A stretch of 64,000 nucleotides of DNA, taken from positions 15,309,939-15,373,938 of the forward strand of contig NW_019211458.1 of NCBI RefSeq assembly GCF_002443255.2, read 5' to 3'. The position numbers were made by a program, and so were the translations under genes. The notes under the pieces are model-generated. The model saw only the letters and a list, made by a program, of their open reading frames with translations. It was not told where the DNA came from and did no database searches. Origin of the DNA: Varroa destructor. Taxonomy: Eukaryota > Arthropoda > Arachnida > Mesostigmata > Varroidae. Shown one piece after another: positions 49,336 through 62,600 of this stretch (position 1 is its first letter; each line of letters opens with the position of its first letter).

Positions 49336-51971
49336 AATTAAAATTTTTCTTCGTACTGTTATTGTTGTTATTTATTATTAATACCATTATTATTATGATA
49401 CTGCCTCGAATTATTCATTTCGCGGAGAGCGGTTGTCTGAAGTTGTTGTTGTCGTCGCTGTTCTTAAGACGTGGCAACTGTAAGACAACATTGCGGTTCG
49501 ATCTTTCTCAGACAGGAAAGAAAATTGAGAAAGTCGAAGCCAGCCCGCTCATAAGCTGCTGTTAGTTGTTCTTTGTGTCCGTTCATTGTAAAGAGCTAAA
49601 ATTCACGGCAGACATTTTTCCTCGCATTGTACACAGTGTACCGGTGGCTTATATACCTATTGGTTGTATATTTTTAAGTATTGTTTGTCTTTGTTCGTCC
49701 ACAATAGGATTTATTCCTTTTTAAAACGACTTTTCCATCGCTCAGTCTGAGGCTGAGTGTGATGGCCGCCTTCGTTGCTATGAATATTATGATGTGATTT
49801 CAGACCGTTTGTTGGTTTGTGTACTTGGGTGTGTGTCTACTTAATATGAGTCTGAATCTATCAGCAATGCAGGTCATTGGCCATTTTTTGTTTTCGAGTA
49901 CCGCCTGTGAAGTTCGATTTCTCTTAATTAGACGCACACAGGGGTGTTCGCTATCTTCTTGCCACGTGTACATCTTCATTATACTTCTAGTTTCGGAGCT
50001 CATCAGTTTCTACCTATTATATTAGAATTGTTTCCTGCAATTATAATCCCCAACGTATGTGGGCCGCCCGCCCTATGCTCGACTCGTCTATGCTACCACC
50101 CTTCTCTGTTTACCTTGCCATTAAAAGTATTTTCGGTTTCATCGTCTTTCTGCATTTTATTTCATGTTAGCGGAGTGTCCTTGTTATGATTATAACATCG
50201 ACACCCGGTCGACAATCGGTTTCGTTACCAGTCAAACGTTCAACTGTGTTCTTCTATTAGTACACGCAAAATCAAGCTGCTGATTCGACCGCTTATTTAT
50301 CCAGTCTAATCCACGGCACGGAATAAGTTCGAAACAATTTCCTACAAGTCGTTTGAGGAGATGAATTAAGCAGAGTGGTTAGCCCATGCAAGATCCTTTT
50401 ATCGCGTGGATTATAATGAGCATCTACGGCCGACGAGCATGTGTTAAACCGACCATGCGGTCGTCTCTGTCTCACCGACCGTCGAAAATCGTTAATTTCG
50501 TTTTTTCATACCGATTTTAAGTAGGCTTGTCGAATCCTATAGAACGTCCATGTAAAAAAGCTATTCTCTTTTGCAAAGAAAAAAAGTGTTTTAGTTGTTG
50601 TCAAGGAAAAGCTCCTCTTTTTTTTTTGCCAAATACGACTACCTGGTTTTATTAAACTACGTGGTCACTGCAACGTCTTCGTCTGCTACTTCTGATAGCA
50701 GTAGATATTTGGTTTATCCAAACTAACTGAATTCGATATGAAATTTCTTACACCTGGTAAATCCCCGTCTAACTTTGTCAATTTATCTTCTTTGCCCGTT
50801 TGCATTTCTCATTCTATAGTTGTTTATATTAAAAAGATTCATACGGAAATAGAGGTATTTGCCACTGAAGAAACAATCTGGCTATCGGAGAGTGCAATGA
50901 GGGACGCACATATAAATTGAGGTTTGTTGCAGAGGTTTGCTGTTACCGCTTAAATTATGTCAAGTTTTCTATACTAATCAGAGAATCAACGTATGGGGGA
51001 TTCATTCGAGTATTATGGATCCCATGCACCTGAAGTCATTGAGCTAGGTCGGCGTTACTCTCTGAACGGGGGCTGTGAGCTTAGGTCCTAGCTCCCCGTA
51101 CTAGATGGAATTTTATTTGTTATGAGGTTGCTAGGGGTTGGTATCCTCAAATAACATCCAGTTTCAATATTCAACGCATCATATACTCAAAGTGTTCATT
51201 TTTACTCTTTGGCAAGGTTTCAAACCTAACCTGCTCTTATTGAGCACACGTTTGCCACTAAGGTACTAGACTCGACTTTCGAATCAACTACCTGCTGAAC
51301 TTCTGAAGAGATGTTATTTCTTCATGATGATCAGCAATCATATGTGTATCGAGCGATTAACAGGCCCGAGCCATTGTATCGCCATCGTAACTTCAATGGA
51401 TACACTTCTTCGATGAACTTGTCTAGTCTACGTCCATTCTACATATTTAATATTGGCGTTCGCTGTTAATTTGTTACCTGCATTTATTTTGCTGACAAGT
51501 CGTGAACAATATCCGCCGACTACAATGGCATCCTACATTACGCTTATGTATTGTAGGCAAGATTCCTAGCGGTAGGGGACTGAGAAGACGATTTATGTCG
51601 GCTCTTCGATTTTAGCCATAACCATCTTCTTCAGATGTTGTATGTTACACTATGTATCGTTCTCTGTAGAGGTCAATACTCAGTATTTACAGTGTCGTTC
51701 AATGATCTTGCCGGTACGGTCTAATTGTCAGCTTCTGTCCATTGATGACTGCTTTCTCATCTTTTTACGTTCAATTGTGCCATTCGGACAAACAACATAA
51801 TATGCCAATGCCTATCTATTATAACTATCCTAAGCCATACTGGTTAAGATAAAAGTTCTCCCTCTTTTACGATACCTAATGATTGGTTATCACCTAATCG
51901 ATGATCTAGCGTTCAAAACTGAGGTTGTTTTGATTTACGAAAATGAATAAATGATTGCCATAAAACGTACA

Positions 51972-51974
<3 letters not shown>

Positions 51975-52010
<36 letters not shown>
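51975..52010. repeat. (AT)n microsatellite
   Basis: About 36 bp of AT dinucleotides. Confidence 0.95.
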
Positions 52011-52012
<2 letters not shown>

Positions 52013-52397
52013 ATATTGTGGTTAGCATTTTAACCAATGGCCTTGTACATTACGATCACTATTGACGCAGAATTTAGTGACGGACCTTTTATCGTTCGCC
52101 TATTACCGCAGAGTACAGGTGCGGGATGGTCTTTTGCGAAGCGAAGCAACAAAAAAAATGATGAGCGTGCGTTACCCAAAGGGAAAGGACAACAATCCTA
52201 TAGATAAGACAAGTCCAATAACCTCGGTCGGTGGGGCCTTTGTGCACTTACAAGGCGCTTACAGAGACGCGCCACATTTATTACATTGTAAGGTATAGCG
52301 TTATCGCCGTCGCAAGTGGAACATACACCTATTTCTTACTAAAGACGAGCTGTTTTTTTTTTTAATTCTAAGAGAATAACAATGATTTTTCCACGTC

Positions 52398-52445
52398 AAA
52401 TTAGCAAACAGCACAAATTTAGCAAAACAGCACAATTAGCAAACA
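52398..52445. repeat. Imperfect tandem repeat, about 17-bp unit
   Basis: Nearly three copies of a unit like AATTAGCAAACAGCACA, with single-base indels between copies. Confidence 0.75.
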
Positions 52446-52792
52446 TCTGAAAAACGAGAAATGCAAGAAATGTCTGTTTGGAACAGCACTAGAAATCTGA
52501 GCTATGCATGCCTATGGAACTGCAGTTAATTGTGGGTGTACATATAACAAATAGTTTATCGAAGAAAGCCCTGTTTATTTCGATGCGCTAGCAATGATAG
52601 GATAGACGCTCCGTTTTCGTTATAGGTATTCTTTGTCTATCTAATCTACCGGGTTCATTATCATTTATATAGCAGTAGTCATATCGTTCTAAGTAGATGA
52701 ACTGCGGCGTCATCGTTCTCTCTCTAGATGCGTCATTGTTACAAGTACGAGATTACTTTGCATTTATCATTTCATAATGTCTACACGTAGTT

Positions 52793-52809
52793 TATATATA
52801 TATATATAT
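52793..52809. repeat. (AT)n microsatellite
   Basis: A short 17-bp run of TA dinucleotides. Confidence 0.85.
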
Positions 52810-53850
52810 CTCTTTTGGTGCTACCCATGAAATATCACTCACGTGTGTGTGTACCTGCTCCGCAAAATAGTCATTTGTTCCTTTCCTTTTACTTAAATGA
52901 TAGCGTTGTTATCTAAGAGAAATAATAAAGTACATGTTTTTCAAACGAAACAAAAATTACGTGACGTCCTTACATAGGCCGGGGTTATTATACTAGTTAG
53001 TTAACGGGTGCTTCGTCAGCAAGCGTTGGCTTTTTTCTAAGAATAACAGGATCTATATGGCCGGAACAGCGTAATGTATCGGATACAATATGTCGCCAGG
53101 GGCATTAAGGCCAACTATAAAAACATGCACTACGTGGGATTGCTGCGAACAAGAAGAGCAATGAAAGCTAAACAGGCACTCACTTGTGGAACGTTAGAGG
53201 TCGAATTAAGGTTGGATGTCCTCAGACCTTGCTAACATTTGCGGGAGCGAGTCAGGCAAATGCTTCTAAGTATGCATACGATAAAGCCCCATATGATTTT
53301 CAATAGAGCGTCCTTGACAGACGTCCTGCTGACAAGATTTCACCAGGCTCCAATTCTTAATAAACTCGGTGCCAGTTCAAATTAGTGCTAGCACCTCTGC
53401 TATCTCTCATTCGTACACGGTTTCTCTACTTCGGATTTAAGTGGTTCTACTGTACAATGGATCTGTACACGATTGGCATTCTAACGACTAGGTCATTTCC
53501 AATGAAGTCCCCTGCTCCACGGAAGTGAAATGATTTCACTGAATATAGGCTCTGTGGGTAGTTCTGCCGAGTGGTGACGCTTTTGCTCGTTCCACCCGTT
53601 CGTCTATATATATACGTATCATATATGTTAATAGTGGTACTTTTTAACAGCATCGTTATCATCAACGCCATCGTGTCTACCGTAATCAACTATGTGGACA
53701 TCGCATACCTTCGGCGCTATACTTAGAGCGGTCGCGTTCTACCATCAAACGTGGAGCTAGTCTACATATAATCTTTTTTTATATATACTATTATAACACT
53801 TGTTATTAACAATAACACAGTAATGCTAATGATAATCCAACATTCTAGAT

Positions 53851-53854
53851 ATAC

Positions 53855-53920
<66 letters not shown>
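53851..53920. repeat. Long (AT)n microsatellite
   Basis: About 70 bp of AT dinucleotides with one GT and one AC interruption near the left end; the longest AT tract in the window. Confidence 0.95.
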
Positions 53921-53922
<2 letters not shown>

Positions 53923-55316
53923 TTCAATTTTTACAGATCGTCGATGATAGTAGGGTTATCACTGGCAACAGTGGCAAGCAAAAAATAAAAAGGTAAATAT
54001 TACATATCTGTTCGAATATCACAAAACTTCATCGTTGCCGTACACACACATGCATAGAAATGGTCACAAACGTACATCGTTGCCATAAACATCATCATAA
54101 CAGAAAAACATGGCCCAGTATCGTTTCCATATATATACCCTAGGAAAAGAGCAATAAATTAGCGTGTAAAAACAATATTGAATATTATGCGGACGTTAAC
54201 TTCCCTGTCGATGCTGTGAAATTTCATTACTTTATACTACACTAGCCATTTGTATTGATTATTTCTCGTCTATTCGTAACATATACCGCTACCCAATGGC
54301 AAAGAACGCATTTTCAATGGAGAATTTTCATCTCGTCTGTTTTATTTTTCTCGCTCGCTTCTTGTTTCGATATACTAAAAGTACTATTCTTATTAGTATT
54401 TATAGTGTTATTATTTATGTTGCTACATATCCGGCGCGTTATACAGGCGATGCAGTTAGTTACCCACAAAATAGGTTTGTCTATATATATATAGTATTTT
54501 TGTAGTACTTATATTTTTGATACATACCTTTTTTTTTTTCTATATTATTACAGTTTTGTTATGCAACCGCAAACGCGGGTATGCCAACAAGATTTAGCCA
54601 TTTTTCCTCTCCTATCAAGAACGGCTCTGTTGTCCATCAATAACAACTGTAGTGCTATCCCTATAAGCTTAAACGTAGCTATTAGTTATCACGATTTCTC
54701 TACGCACTGCATCCAGATGAGAACATCCACATGCTGCTGTGGCTGACCTGGGGCTGTATCATATCAGCGGGAGAGTACCAGTTAGATTTGGCTTTGCCAT
54801 AATCGCTGCTTTTTTTTTTTTCATTACTAAGTAATAATTACTTGCAAGCACAGCTATTGTTATAATGACTTTTATCGGCCGCCATATAACTGTGGAAGGC
54901 ATGTAACGAGAACACGAAGACCGACCGAAGTCCGTCGCTGTACTCTATTCCCATTCACGACGTCAAATGATGCTGATGACATCTTAGCTTTTTTTGGTCT
55001 TCATCATGGCGACAACGACCATGCCAGAAACGTAGAAATAATAATTAGGAGAAATTCTACTTAGGGGTCTAGGGTACGTTGTAGCTATTTCTACTATATG
55101 TATAGTTATTCTAACTGTTATTGTTAATAAGAGTATTATTTCTATTATTCGATCCTACATGCGGCCATTAATAGTAAGTGCTTTGCTACCTTCTTGTTAG
55201 CGATTACTGGATGCGTATTTACAGAGCCTTGTTGTAACTATTACTGTTGCTCTTTTCGTCTGTTCCGCAATGGCTATAATTAAATAGGTGCTTGTTAGTT
55301 ACCATTATTCAGTTAT

Positions 55317-55425
55317 CAGAGAGGGAGAACGAGAGTGAAAGGGAGAGCGAGAGCGAGAGCGAGAGGCAAAGGGAGAAGGAGAGGGGAAAAAAAGAAAGAA
55401 AAAGAAAAAAAAGAGAGAGAGAGAA
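55317..55425. repeat. GA-rich purine tract
   Basis: About 110 bp of GAGA/GGGA/AAAG purines on the plus strand, broken by few pyrimidines. It produces an artefactual Glu/Arg/Ser open frame and could adopt non-B structure. Confidence 0.9.
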
Positions 55426-57793
55426 ATTTAGCGCTGCGCTGTCAGTCAGTTGTTCCAATCTGACGATCAACATTGTTGTGGGTAGACGTCAGCTCTAAAC
55501 ACATTCTATTTTAGTCGATGTTATTTTTTTCTGTGTGTTATCACACATAGTATCTGTTGTTAGATTTTTTGCGAATTGCCGAACCGTGGAAGTCCATAGC
55601 AACACGAAAGGTACCCATAAATTTATGCCCACGAGCGTATTTGTATAATGTCTAGGTTTATACGACGGCATCAACGCATTGTCATCGGCGTTTTGGGTTG
55701 CTTCCTCATCGAAATCGTGATCAGTCGTGCAGTATTACTTGAAATATGGAAATCGCGAATGGCAACAGCGACATATGGGGATTATGGGTAACGTAGTAGC
55801 GGAAGCTTCTCAAAACACCGACTGACCGGCTGGTATTGTGATGATAATTACGATTATTATTCTTATATATTTGAGTCTTTACGAGTTATGAACTTTGTAT
55901 AACACTCTTCAACCATCGTCGCCCACGATAAACTTAGTAAGCTACATCCCGATAGACGCTCTTGTGACGACCTACTCTTTGAAGAAAGACAATCAAAAGT
56001 CATCAAGATTAACCTTACTGATGATCATAATGGCTAGTATCAATATCGACTTGATGAGCCAATGAGCTAGGTAAAACTCAGGGTAGGTAACATAGCCTAT
56101 TCAACTCGGCCTTTTTGACCCGTGCGTCTTCCTCTAAACAAATTATACCACATGCATCTCATGATTCTTCCTTACGAAGGGAATGTAGAGTAAGTCGATC
56201 AACTGCCTCGAAGGATTCGACTAAAATCAGAATTATGTGTAGGCAAAACTTGACGGCTATGCCTTTGCCAGGGTGTGCGTTTTAAAACGTAAACGATAGC
56301 ATCCCGTACGCTTGACAAATGCAACAGCCGCTGAGGTAGTCGACAACGCACATTTTCAATGGCAGGTTAAACAAACCTTATGTATTTTGAACGTAATCGA
56401 CCATAGCTGCTTAAGGTACATCCTGAAAATGCAGGAGCGGTCTCACATCTTGTTTTAGAAATGATTTATTGCTTATGTCGTCGGAACAGAAGTAGACAAG
56501 TTCGAATCAAGTTTCATCTGTATGCTGCAAGAGAACGTCAGACATAAACTTCATGTCATGTGTTTTCATAGGCATTCCTCTGTTATTATTATTATTACTA
56601 TTATTGCCTTTGTATAGTCGTACATATCTATGATAAACGTTAAATCGGATCGTTGTTTGTTGTACATATGTTTTCCCAGAAGCAATTGATCAGGCTAAAG
56701 CTTCATTTATGCTCTCTGTCTTTCGGAAACTGCAAAAAATCACTAGTTCAGCGCGATAGAGTACAATTGGCCTTTATCGCGGTGTTGTGTTGTAACGCAA
56801 CATGTCGCATCAACTAGGTGCGCCTATAACGCCCCACAAGCTGAAGCGGCCAATAACTGGGGGCAGCTGTTTTCTGTACGTCATGAAATATATTATGCAT
56901 TAGTGGAAGCATTGCGGTTGATGTTTTTGATACTGTATTTTTTCATGTTGTTTTTATTGCAACCCGCTAGATCTTCCCTCTACAATTGTTACGATAGGCT
57001 CAACTGGGTAAGGATACTGCACGCTTTTTTAGGCCCGGTAATACGATGCGACTTGCAGACTCCGAAGTGAATTACTTTTAATCGTATAGCTAGATTTATC
57101 TCTACACAATGTGTCTCAGATGATATAGTCCGCGTGTAATAGACGCGGTTATTTGTATCGTACGCTAATGACTCGGCAATAAGTTCCTGTCCACTTTCTT
57201 CCTCTTTGAACCTATTTAAAACAGTCGAGTTCTTCGACCCTCTTCTTTAGCTTTTACTGAAACATTTCTGTATTGGTTGCTTGCTGTTCAGTTCATTGGA
57301 GTTTGGGTATAACCGAAAAACTAAAAAATGGTAGATAGTAGGTCAATGTTCTTCTTATCCTCTTCTTGCCGCCTGCTCAGCATTCATTGTCTAGATCGTA
57401 CTCCACTAAACACAGCTCTGGCGTTGCTTGGTTCCGACATGTGAAACGCTGATAACAACAGCTGATCCCTGAGTTATATATATGTTCCTCATATATATTA
57501 TTCTTACATCTTCTCCTATAATGTTAATATTTGAGGTCGTTAGGTCGTTTCTTGGACTTTCTCTCTAGTCTCCACTTGGTCTTCTCGACTCTTTGGTGTG
57601 CTCGTCGCGTTCACCGTGTTTGCCGCCTCGCGGTTCGAGGAGGCGAAAATTGAAGAACACTGCTATTTGCATTCGTTTTTTGTCATTAACTTTGTCTTGA
57701 TTCGCCGGTCTATTCGATGCTTCTCGTCCGCTATCTCTGCACCGCGGACGAGAAGCACCGAATCGACTAACACAACAAGATTGATAAATTACT

Positions 57794-57799
57794 TTTATT
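57794..57799 (-). terminator. Polyadenylation signal of the 57.8-63.9 kb gene
   Basis: TTTATT on the plus strand (AATAAA on the minus strand) lies 36 nt beyond the stop codon of the proposed last exon. Confidence 0.4.
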
Positions 57800-57834
57800 A
57801 CCATTATTACTGTTGTTGATGGCTGACTGACTTA

Positions 57835-58029
57835 CTACGCGCTATTGGTATGTTCCTCGGTGTCTGTCTCATTGTCGTCTTTGTCCTTACTGCCGGACCG
57901 CGAGGGAACAGCAAGCAGAGCCGATGGAATAGCCATAGAGCCGGGGTCGCTGGCCTTGTGGCTCCATCGGGGTACCCGGAGGGTCGTTCCTCCGCAGACA
58001 TTACTTCCGTCGGCAATTTCGGCGTCGAC
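57835..58029 (-). CDS. Last exon of the unrecognised Ser/His-rich gene
   Basis: Joining the donor at 59254 to the acceptor before 58029 (CGGTGAGCAG) keeps phase 0 and reads 64 residues, starting VDAEIADGSNVCGG, to a stop at 57835. The end is acidic (KDKDDNETDTEEHTNSA). An alternative acceptor at 58086 (GTTTGGCAG) would give a longer exon but needs another phase and an extra upstream exon. Its composition fits a disordered C-terminus. No family was recognised. Confidence 0.55.
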   Translation of the reverse strand, partial: VDAEIADGSNVCGGTTLRVPRWSHKASDPGSMAIPSALLAVPSRSGSKDKDDNETDTEEHTNSA

Positions 58030-58229
58030 CTGCTCACCGCGAGTGGAAATCAATCGTGTCAGGACATTAAAACGTAACGGTAGGTCTGCCAAACTCAGTA
58101 TATCGACGATCACCCGCGACTACAATGTAAAACTGCAAGGTGCTCGATACTGGTAAGATGTTTGTAATTAAATAATCCAGGAAGTTTAGAAAACGAGCAC
58201 GTACATAGATAGCCCTTCGTTCAAAAATA

Positions 58230-58720
58230 AGTTAGTCGTTTATTCCAGATCGATAAATGATTGTATAATCGTTCTAATTAAAATTGTCCTTTTCGAAGTA
58301 ATCCCCGCCGGATGAAACACACTTATTTCACCCTTTTCTCCAGTCCTCAGAATACCTTTAAAAATTTTCACGTAGTCGGAATAGTCGTTAGATCGGCCAA
58401 AGATTTTTTAAAATTTTTTATCTGATATTAAAATTATTTTCCTGTAGACCTTCCTGTGATCTTGGGAAGAGAAAAAAAAAAGCCGTAGACGACAGGGTCT
58501 GGCGAATACGGGGTTTGAAGCAATACACACAAGTTCTTTTTTGCTAAACATCTCGTTTTCTGCATCCGATAAGGTTATGCAGATTTTTTGATAGCATTCC
58601 TTGGTCACTATGGAGCTGGGCGTCATGAACTTTGACGTGACTTGACGGTTGACAAGTACGAATTGTTTCACGCTTTCATACGTGACCATTGTCACAAACC
58701 TTCCGAGACACCCAAGCGAT
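58230..58720 (-). mobile_element. Degenerate mariner transposase fragment
   Basis: On the minus strand, frames broken by indels spell C-terminal hallmarks of a Tc1/mariner DDE transposase. 58511-58481 reads PYSPDPVVYGF followed by FFLFPRSQEG, matching PYSPDLAPCDFFLFP. 58311-58285 reads SGGDYFEKD, the usual ending before the stop (at 58274). Upstream, VNRQVTSKFMTPSSIVTKE and SKKELVC fit the preceding region. The catalytic-core start and the DNA-binding domain are missing, and several frameshifts are present, so it is dead. It lies in an intron of the flanking minus-strand gene. Terminal repeats were not identified. Confidence 0.8.
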
Positions 58721-59039
58721 CTGTTTACTTAAGCTTTATTCAGTGCATGGTTTCCGCATGGAAGCGCTTTGCAACATTCGCAGAGCGTCTGTTGTTACTA
58801 TTACAATTAATATTATACTATTATAAAGGGTTATACATATGCTGCGGTACCCAAACTTAAAGAGACTTACAATATAGCTTGAAGCATGGTTACCGTTAAG
58901 ATAATGTATGCATATTAAAGAACAAACACTTTGTAAGTGCTTAGATCCTGAATAGATGCTGTAAGTGCATTAAATGGTGATTATGAACATGACGTCCTAT
59001 TAACGATATTGGCCTTGTTCAACCCAATGGCCTAAAACA

Positions 59040-59082
59040 ACATTTGAAGCCGCCTATCTTGTGTCTAGGCCGCTTCAAATGT
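59040..59082. repeat. 17-bp inverted repeat (hairpin)
   Basis: Arms at 59040-59056 and 59066-59082 pair at 16 of 17 positions around a 9-nt loop. It lies in an intron about 170 nt downstream of the donor at 59254. The arm begins ACATTTGAAGC. Confidence 0.85.
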
Positions 59083-59254
59083 CGCCAGAGATATAATTTC
59101 TGTAAGTAAAGTTATTATATCAAATGAACACCAACCCTAGCACATGTTGAAAGAATTACTTCTATTTACATACATACTTAGAAGGAATGCAGTGGAAGAA
59201 GTCTCAACTTCGGATACCGTACCCTATCGTACACATAAATGGTTTGTTACTCAC

Positions 59255-59679
59255 CGCAATGTATTCGGAACTGACCGACGGCGATGAAAGAGCACTCTCG
59301 CCCTTCTCAGTCAGCTGACCACAGGCCAGCTGGCCATCGTGGTGATGATGATGTCTTCCAGCAGTAGCGTGACTTGAATTTATGTGATGGCTGCGGCTGG
59401 TCGGACGGACGCTGCTAGCCCCGCCGCTGTTGCTGCTGCTGCTACTGCTGCAATTGCCGCCGTGAACCGGCATCATTAAGTGGAGATCGCTGGTCGAGTG
59501 GGAATGGCGCCCACTAAATGCTGCCGTCGGCTTAACCGCTTGGATGCTACTGCAGCACGCTGTCGAGTCGTCATCGGATGCCGTATCGACTGCTGCCTTG
59601 CCACTGACGCTGCTGCCGCCGCCGGTTTTGCCCCGGCTTCCGCGTCGCTTCAGAGACTCGCGGAGGTCGCACGTACTTC
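59255..59679 (-). CDS. Internal exon of the unrecognised Ser/His-rich gene
   Basis: The acceptor (CAATGCAG) precedes 59679, and the exon ends at 59255 before a strong donor (ATTGCG then GTGAGT). The two leading nucleotides complete a Gly codon with the exon ending at 63727. The 141 further codons are free of stops and of strongly coding-like composition: KRRGSRGK near the start, a SDDDSTACC acidic/Cys patch, SGRHSHSTSDLHL, a poly-Ser run, SRSHH and a five-His run. It looks like a long disordered cytoplasmic or nuclear segment. CAG/CTG-like repeats here (about 59400-59452) encode the Ser run. The family is unknown; a tail of a channel, receptor or scaffold protein is possible but not shown. 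Confidence 0.7.
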
Positions 59680-62600
59680 CTGCATTGGACAGTCAAGGAT
59701 GAAATCGTATAGCGTCCTTACACGGTAAACATCAGCTTGAGGGAGATCCATGACAAACGTACGTATCCAAGTGAATATAAAACTGGGTGTGACGTACAAC
59801 GATCAGAGATCAGCGTGAAACATTGGCACAGAAGCAAGGAAATAGATCATGTGAGAATAATAAGAGAAGCTTTCAAATTCTAATGGTGACTGCATAGGAA
59901 TCATTGCAGATGACATTCTACTCGCTAAAAATATATGATATTTGGATTTTCTCTTAGTTGAGATGATTATCATCCCAGAAAGTCTTGTGCTTATTTTAAG
60001 AGAGGTTTGGTCTTGGTTGAGAAACTAGAGCCTTTTAACGATCTGAGGCGTGGGCTGTGTGATAAGTGAAATACACGGCTTTGCTATAACGAAGAACGCT
60101 ATATGGTAAAATCGTCACCTCACATAATGTTTACATATTCAAATACATACGCCATATAGCTCTGCACGGAGTACTTCTGCATATATATATTGAGTCATGT
60201 TTAAAGTATATTCGAACACTAAGTTCCCCCCTTAGAGGGCTGTTTTTGGGACGATAGAAATTACGGCCAAAGCCACTATTCAGGACTTCCAGCAAGCTTT
60301 TTGCGCTACGATTAATTATGTGTAAAAAAAATTGTCCAAGTAAAAGATAAGGGAACACCTTTGAAAGATTGCTGGTTAACCAGTATATATTTAATTGCTA
60401 CCAATTATCTATTGTGCAGTGGCTTGCATTAACGTTTATACATAGCGTTTCGGCCATACTGTTTCATGACGAATTAATTAGGACCCGTAGTACAGGGCTA
60501 TACATAGTAAATAGAGCAAATATAGCGTACCAGTTCATTTTCTAAGAGGCCGATACAAATCTTGACAGCCTATGGACCGAATATGTAATGCATAGCAATA
60601 TTATCTACTAATGACTCGAACCACGAAACGCTTAGTGATGGTTAGGTAATACTAGGTTCCGCAGGAAGTGTACATGGAGAACAGAGCGAGGGACTAAGAT
60701 CGCTGCGAAACGCAAAACCCGACCAAGGAGACCCCAATCATTCCTCTTAAAAATACGTAGTAGTCTTAAAGGAAGAACGCGGGCAGTTTAAGGTGAGGTC
60801 TAGGAGAGGAATCAGTACGTAGTGATCTTCACCTAGACATATCTAACCGTCGAGCCCTACACATGAAATAGGCTTAGCCTTGGCGGTGCCGTACTTAAAG
60901 ATGTAAATTAAATCCTCGAAGGAAGGAATCAATACTCGATGCACCTTCAAGTTGTGGGATCACGACTCCGACAACCCGAAAACAAGACCATCCTTTAAAA
61001 GAACGGACTTAATTGATGAGAGGGATAATATTCTAGCAGATAGCGCTTCCATTTTGATGTACCGTCATTTAATGCGCTGCATACAGTAAATCCTGCTTAT
61101 ACTAAGCCTTTGTCTTTTACACTGCAACGGCGACGGCTCCCCCCGCGCTTGATCAGCAACGCATGCAATTTCCTTGTTCCTCAACAAAGGACGATGGCCA
61201 ATGGGATCAGGCCAAACGAGCTCCTCTTTGAAGCAAAATACTTGATAAGGCCAGTGACGCGAACACTTTTACGTCATATATTTTAATTAATAAACCGGCA
61301 GCGCAGGATCTCGATTAATATCCGATAGATTATTAATTCAGAATTTATTTCGAGACTCTGTAGTTTAAATAAAATCGATTTCGAGGATAAATTGCAAAAA
61401 TGATTTAACAAAACATCTGATCCTTTTACAACATAGCAACCACTGATTTTGATCTCAGGGGTCCGCATAGTCCGTACCGCTAGAAATAATGGAGAAAAGT
61501 GTCTGCTTTCTTAATTGCACGTATCCTTGTAGAGTTTGAGGTAAATCGTGAGTATGATTTTTTTAAATACTTCACTTTTACTCTGATAAAAATATGTTCA
61601 TCAAATTTAAAGGGATTGAGTAGTGATTTTTTCTGATGCTGCTGCAGAAAAACGCGTCTGTAGAAGAAATCTGTAGTTTCTAAATTTCTTCTATGGTTCA
61701 AATATAATCGTCTACAGTTTGCCGCGAAAGTCTAATCTCATGTTACCAAAATGATTACAAAAATGGATGTAATTCATATGTGCTTTATGTTCTTTCTAGA
61801 CAAAATAACTTTTGCTTGTTATGCTGTACTGGAGATTGTTAAAGGCTACGATTGTACGATTCTTATAGGCCCTCGTATAGGTAACATAGCGGTGCCATCT
61901 TGAAAAATTCTCATTCTAAATAGTTGAATCTTAGAACAGGTCATGGTTGCAGCATGAAGCAGGAAGGTGAAGATCGGTACGAGACTACGAACACCGTAAA
62001 CAGGGAGGGGAATCACGTTGTACGTATACGTAGTTATGAGTTAGTTCTAAGTCGTTTAACGATTGTAAAAGATGCGATCAAAAAAGGATGTGTTGTTGTG
62101 GCAGGATGTTGTGCCGTGTTATTTATAGTACTCTCTAGCATCTACTCACTAGTTAGGCTTGGCTATAAGGTATCATTAATTATTTAGATTCAATACCGTG
62201 CTCTGCGTGCAATGTTTATAGTGTCGGATGAAAAAAACTCATTGAAGGAAAATATTCCACCTCTTGACTGACTACAATTAACTTTGTTACTCAACTCAGC
62301 CGGTTTTCGGATATCATCGTGTCGGTAAACTGTGGCAAAAGATTTCAAGAAATTCAATTTGAGAGCGTGCCTTTTGGTCAGGCAAACATCCCGGATCTCA
62401 GTCAAGCTAAACGGAACAGGACCAAGAAGGCGTGAACCTCGGATCGATATGTACTAATAGGGTGAGTAAAGATGTTGTAGACATCGAGAACGATAAGCAG
62501 AAATCATTTGCTGGTAATGATTTGAAGGTGATAATGACGAAGAAAACAACGTTTACTTCAGACGCTTTCTCTTTTACTTTGCGGTTATCTAAGAGCTTGA

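Larger units (their letters stand above)
42801..57793. other. Long region without a recognised gene
   Basis: About 15 kb of mostly AT-rich DNA between the SERINC 5' end and the 3' end of the next gene. Open frames are short, often of low complexity (49173-49565, 55292-55498) and unsupported by splice sites or families. It holds several microsatellites, listed separately, plus a CTCF-like motif at 43405-43420. I see no gene here, though isolated small exons would be missed. Confidence 0.5.

Noticed and set aside
49173..49565. A 130-codon Ser/Leu/Phe-rich open frame on the plus strand
   Set aside because: It is produced by the (CT)n tract and neighbouring pyrimidine bias; there are no splice sites or family motifs.
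55292..55498. Glu/Arg/Lys/Ser-rich open frame
   Set aside because: Low-complexity purine tract; the charge pattern follows directly from GA repeats.
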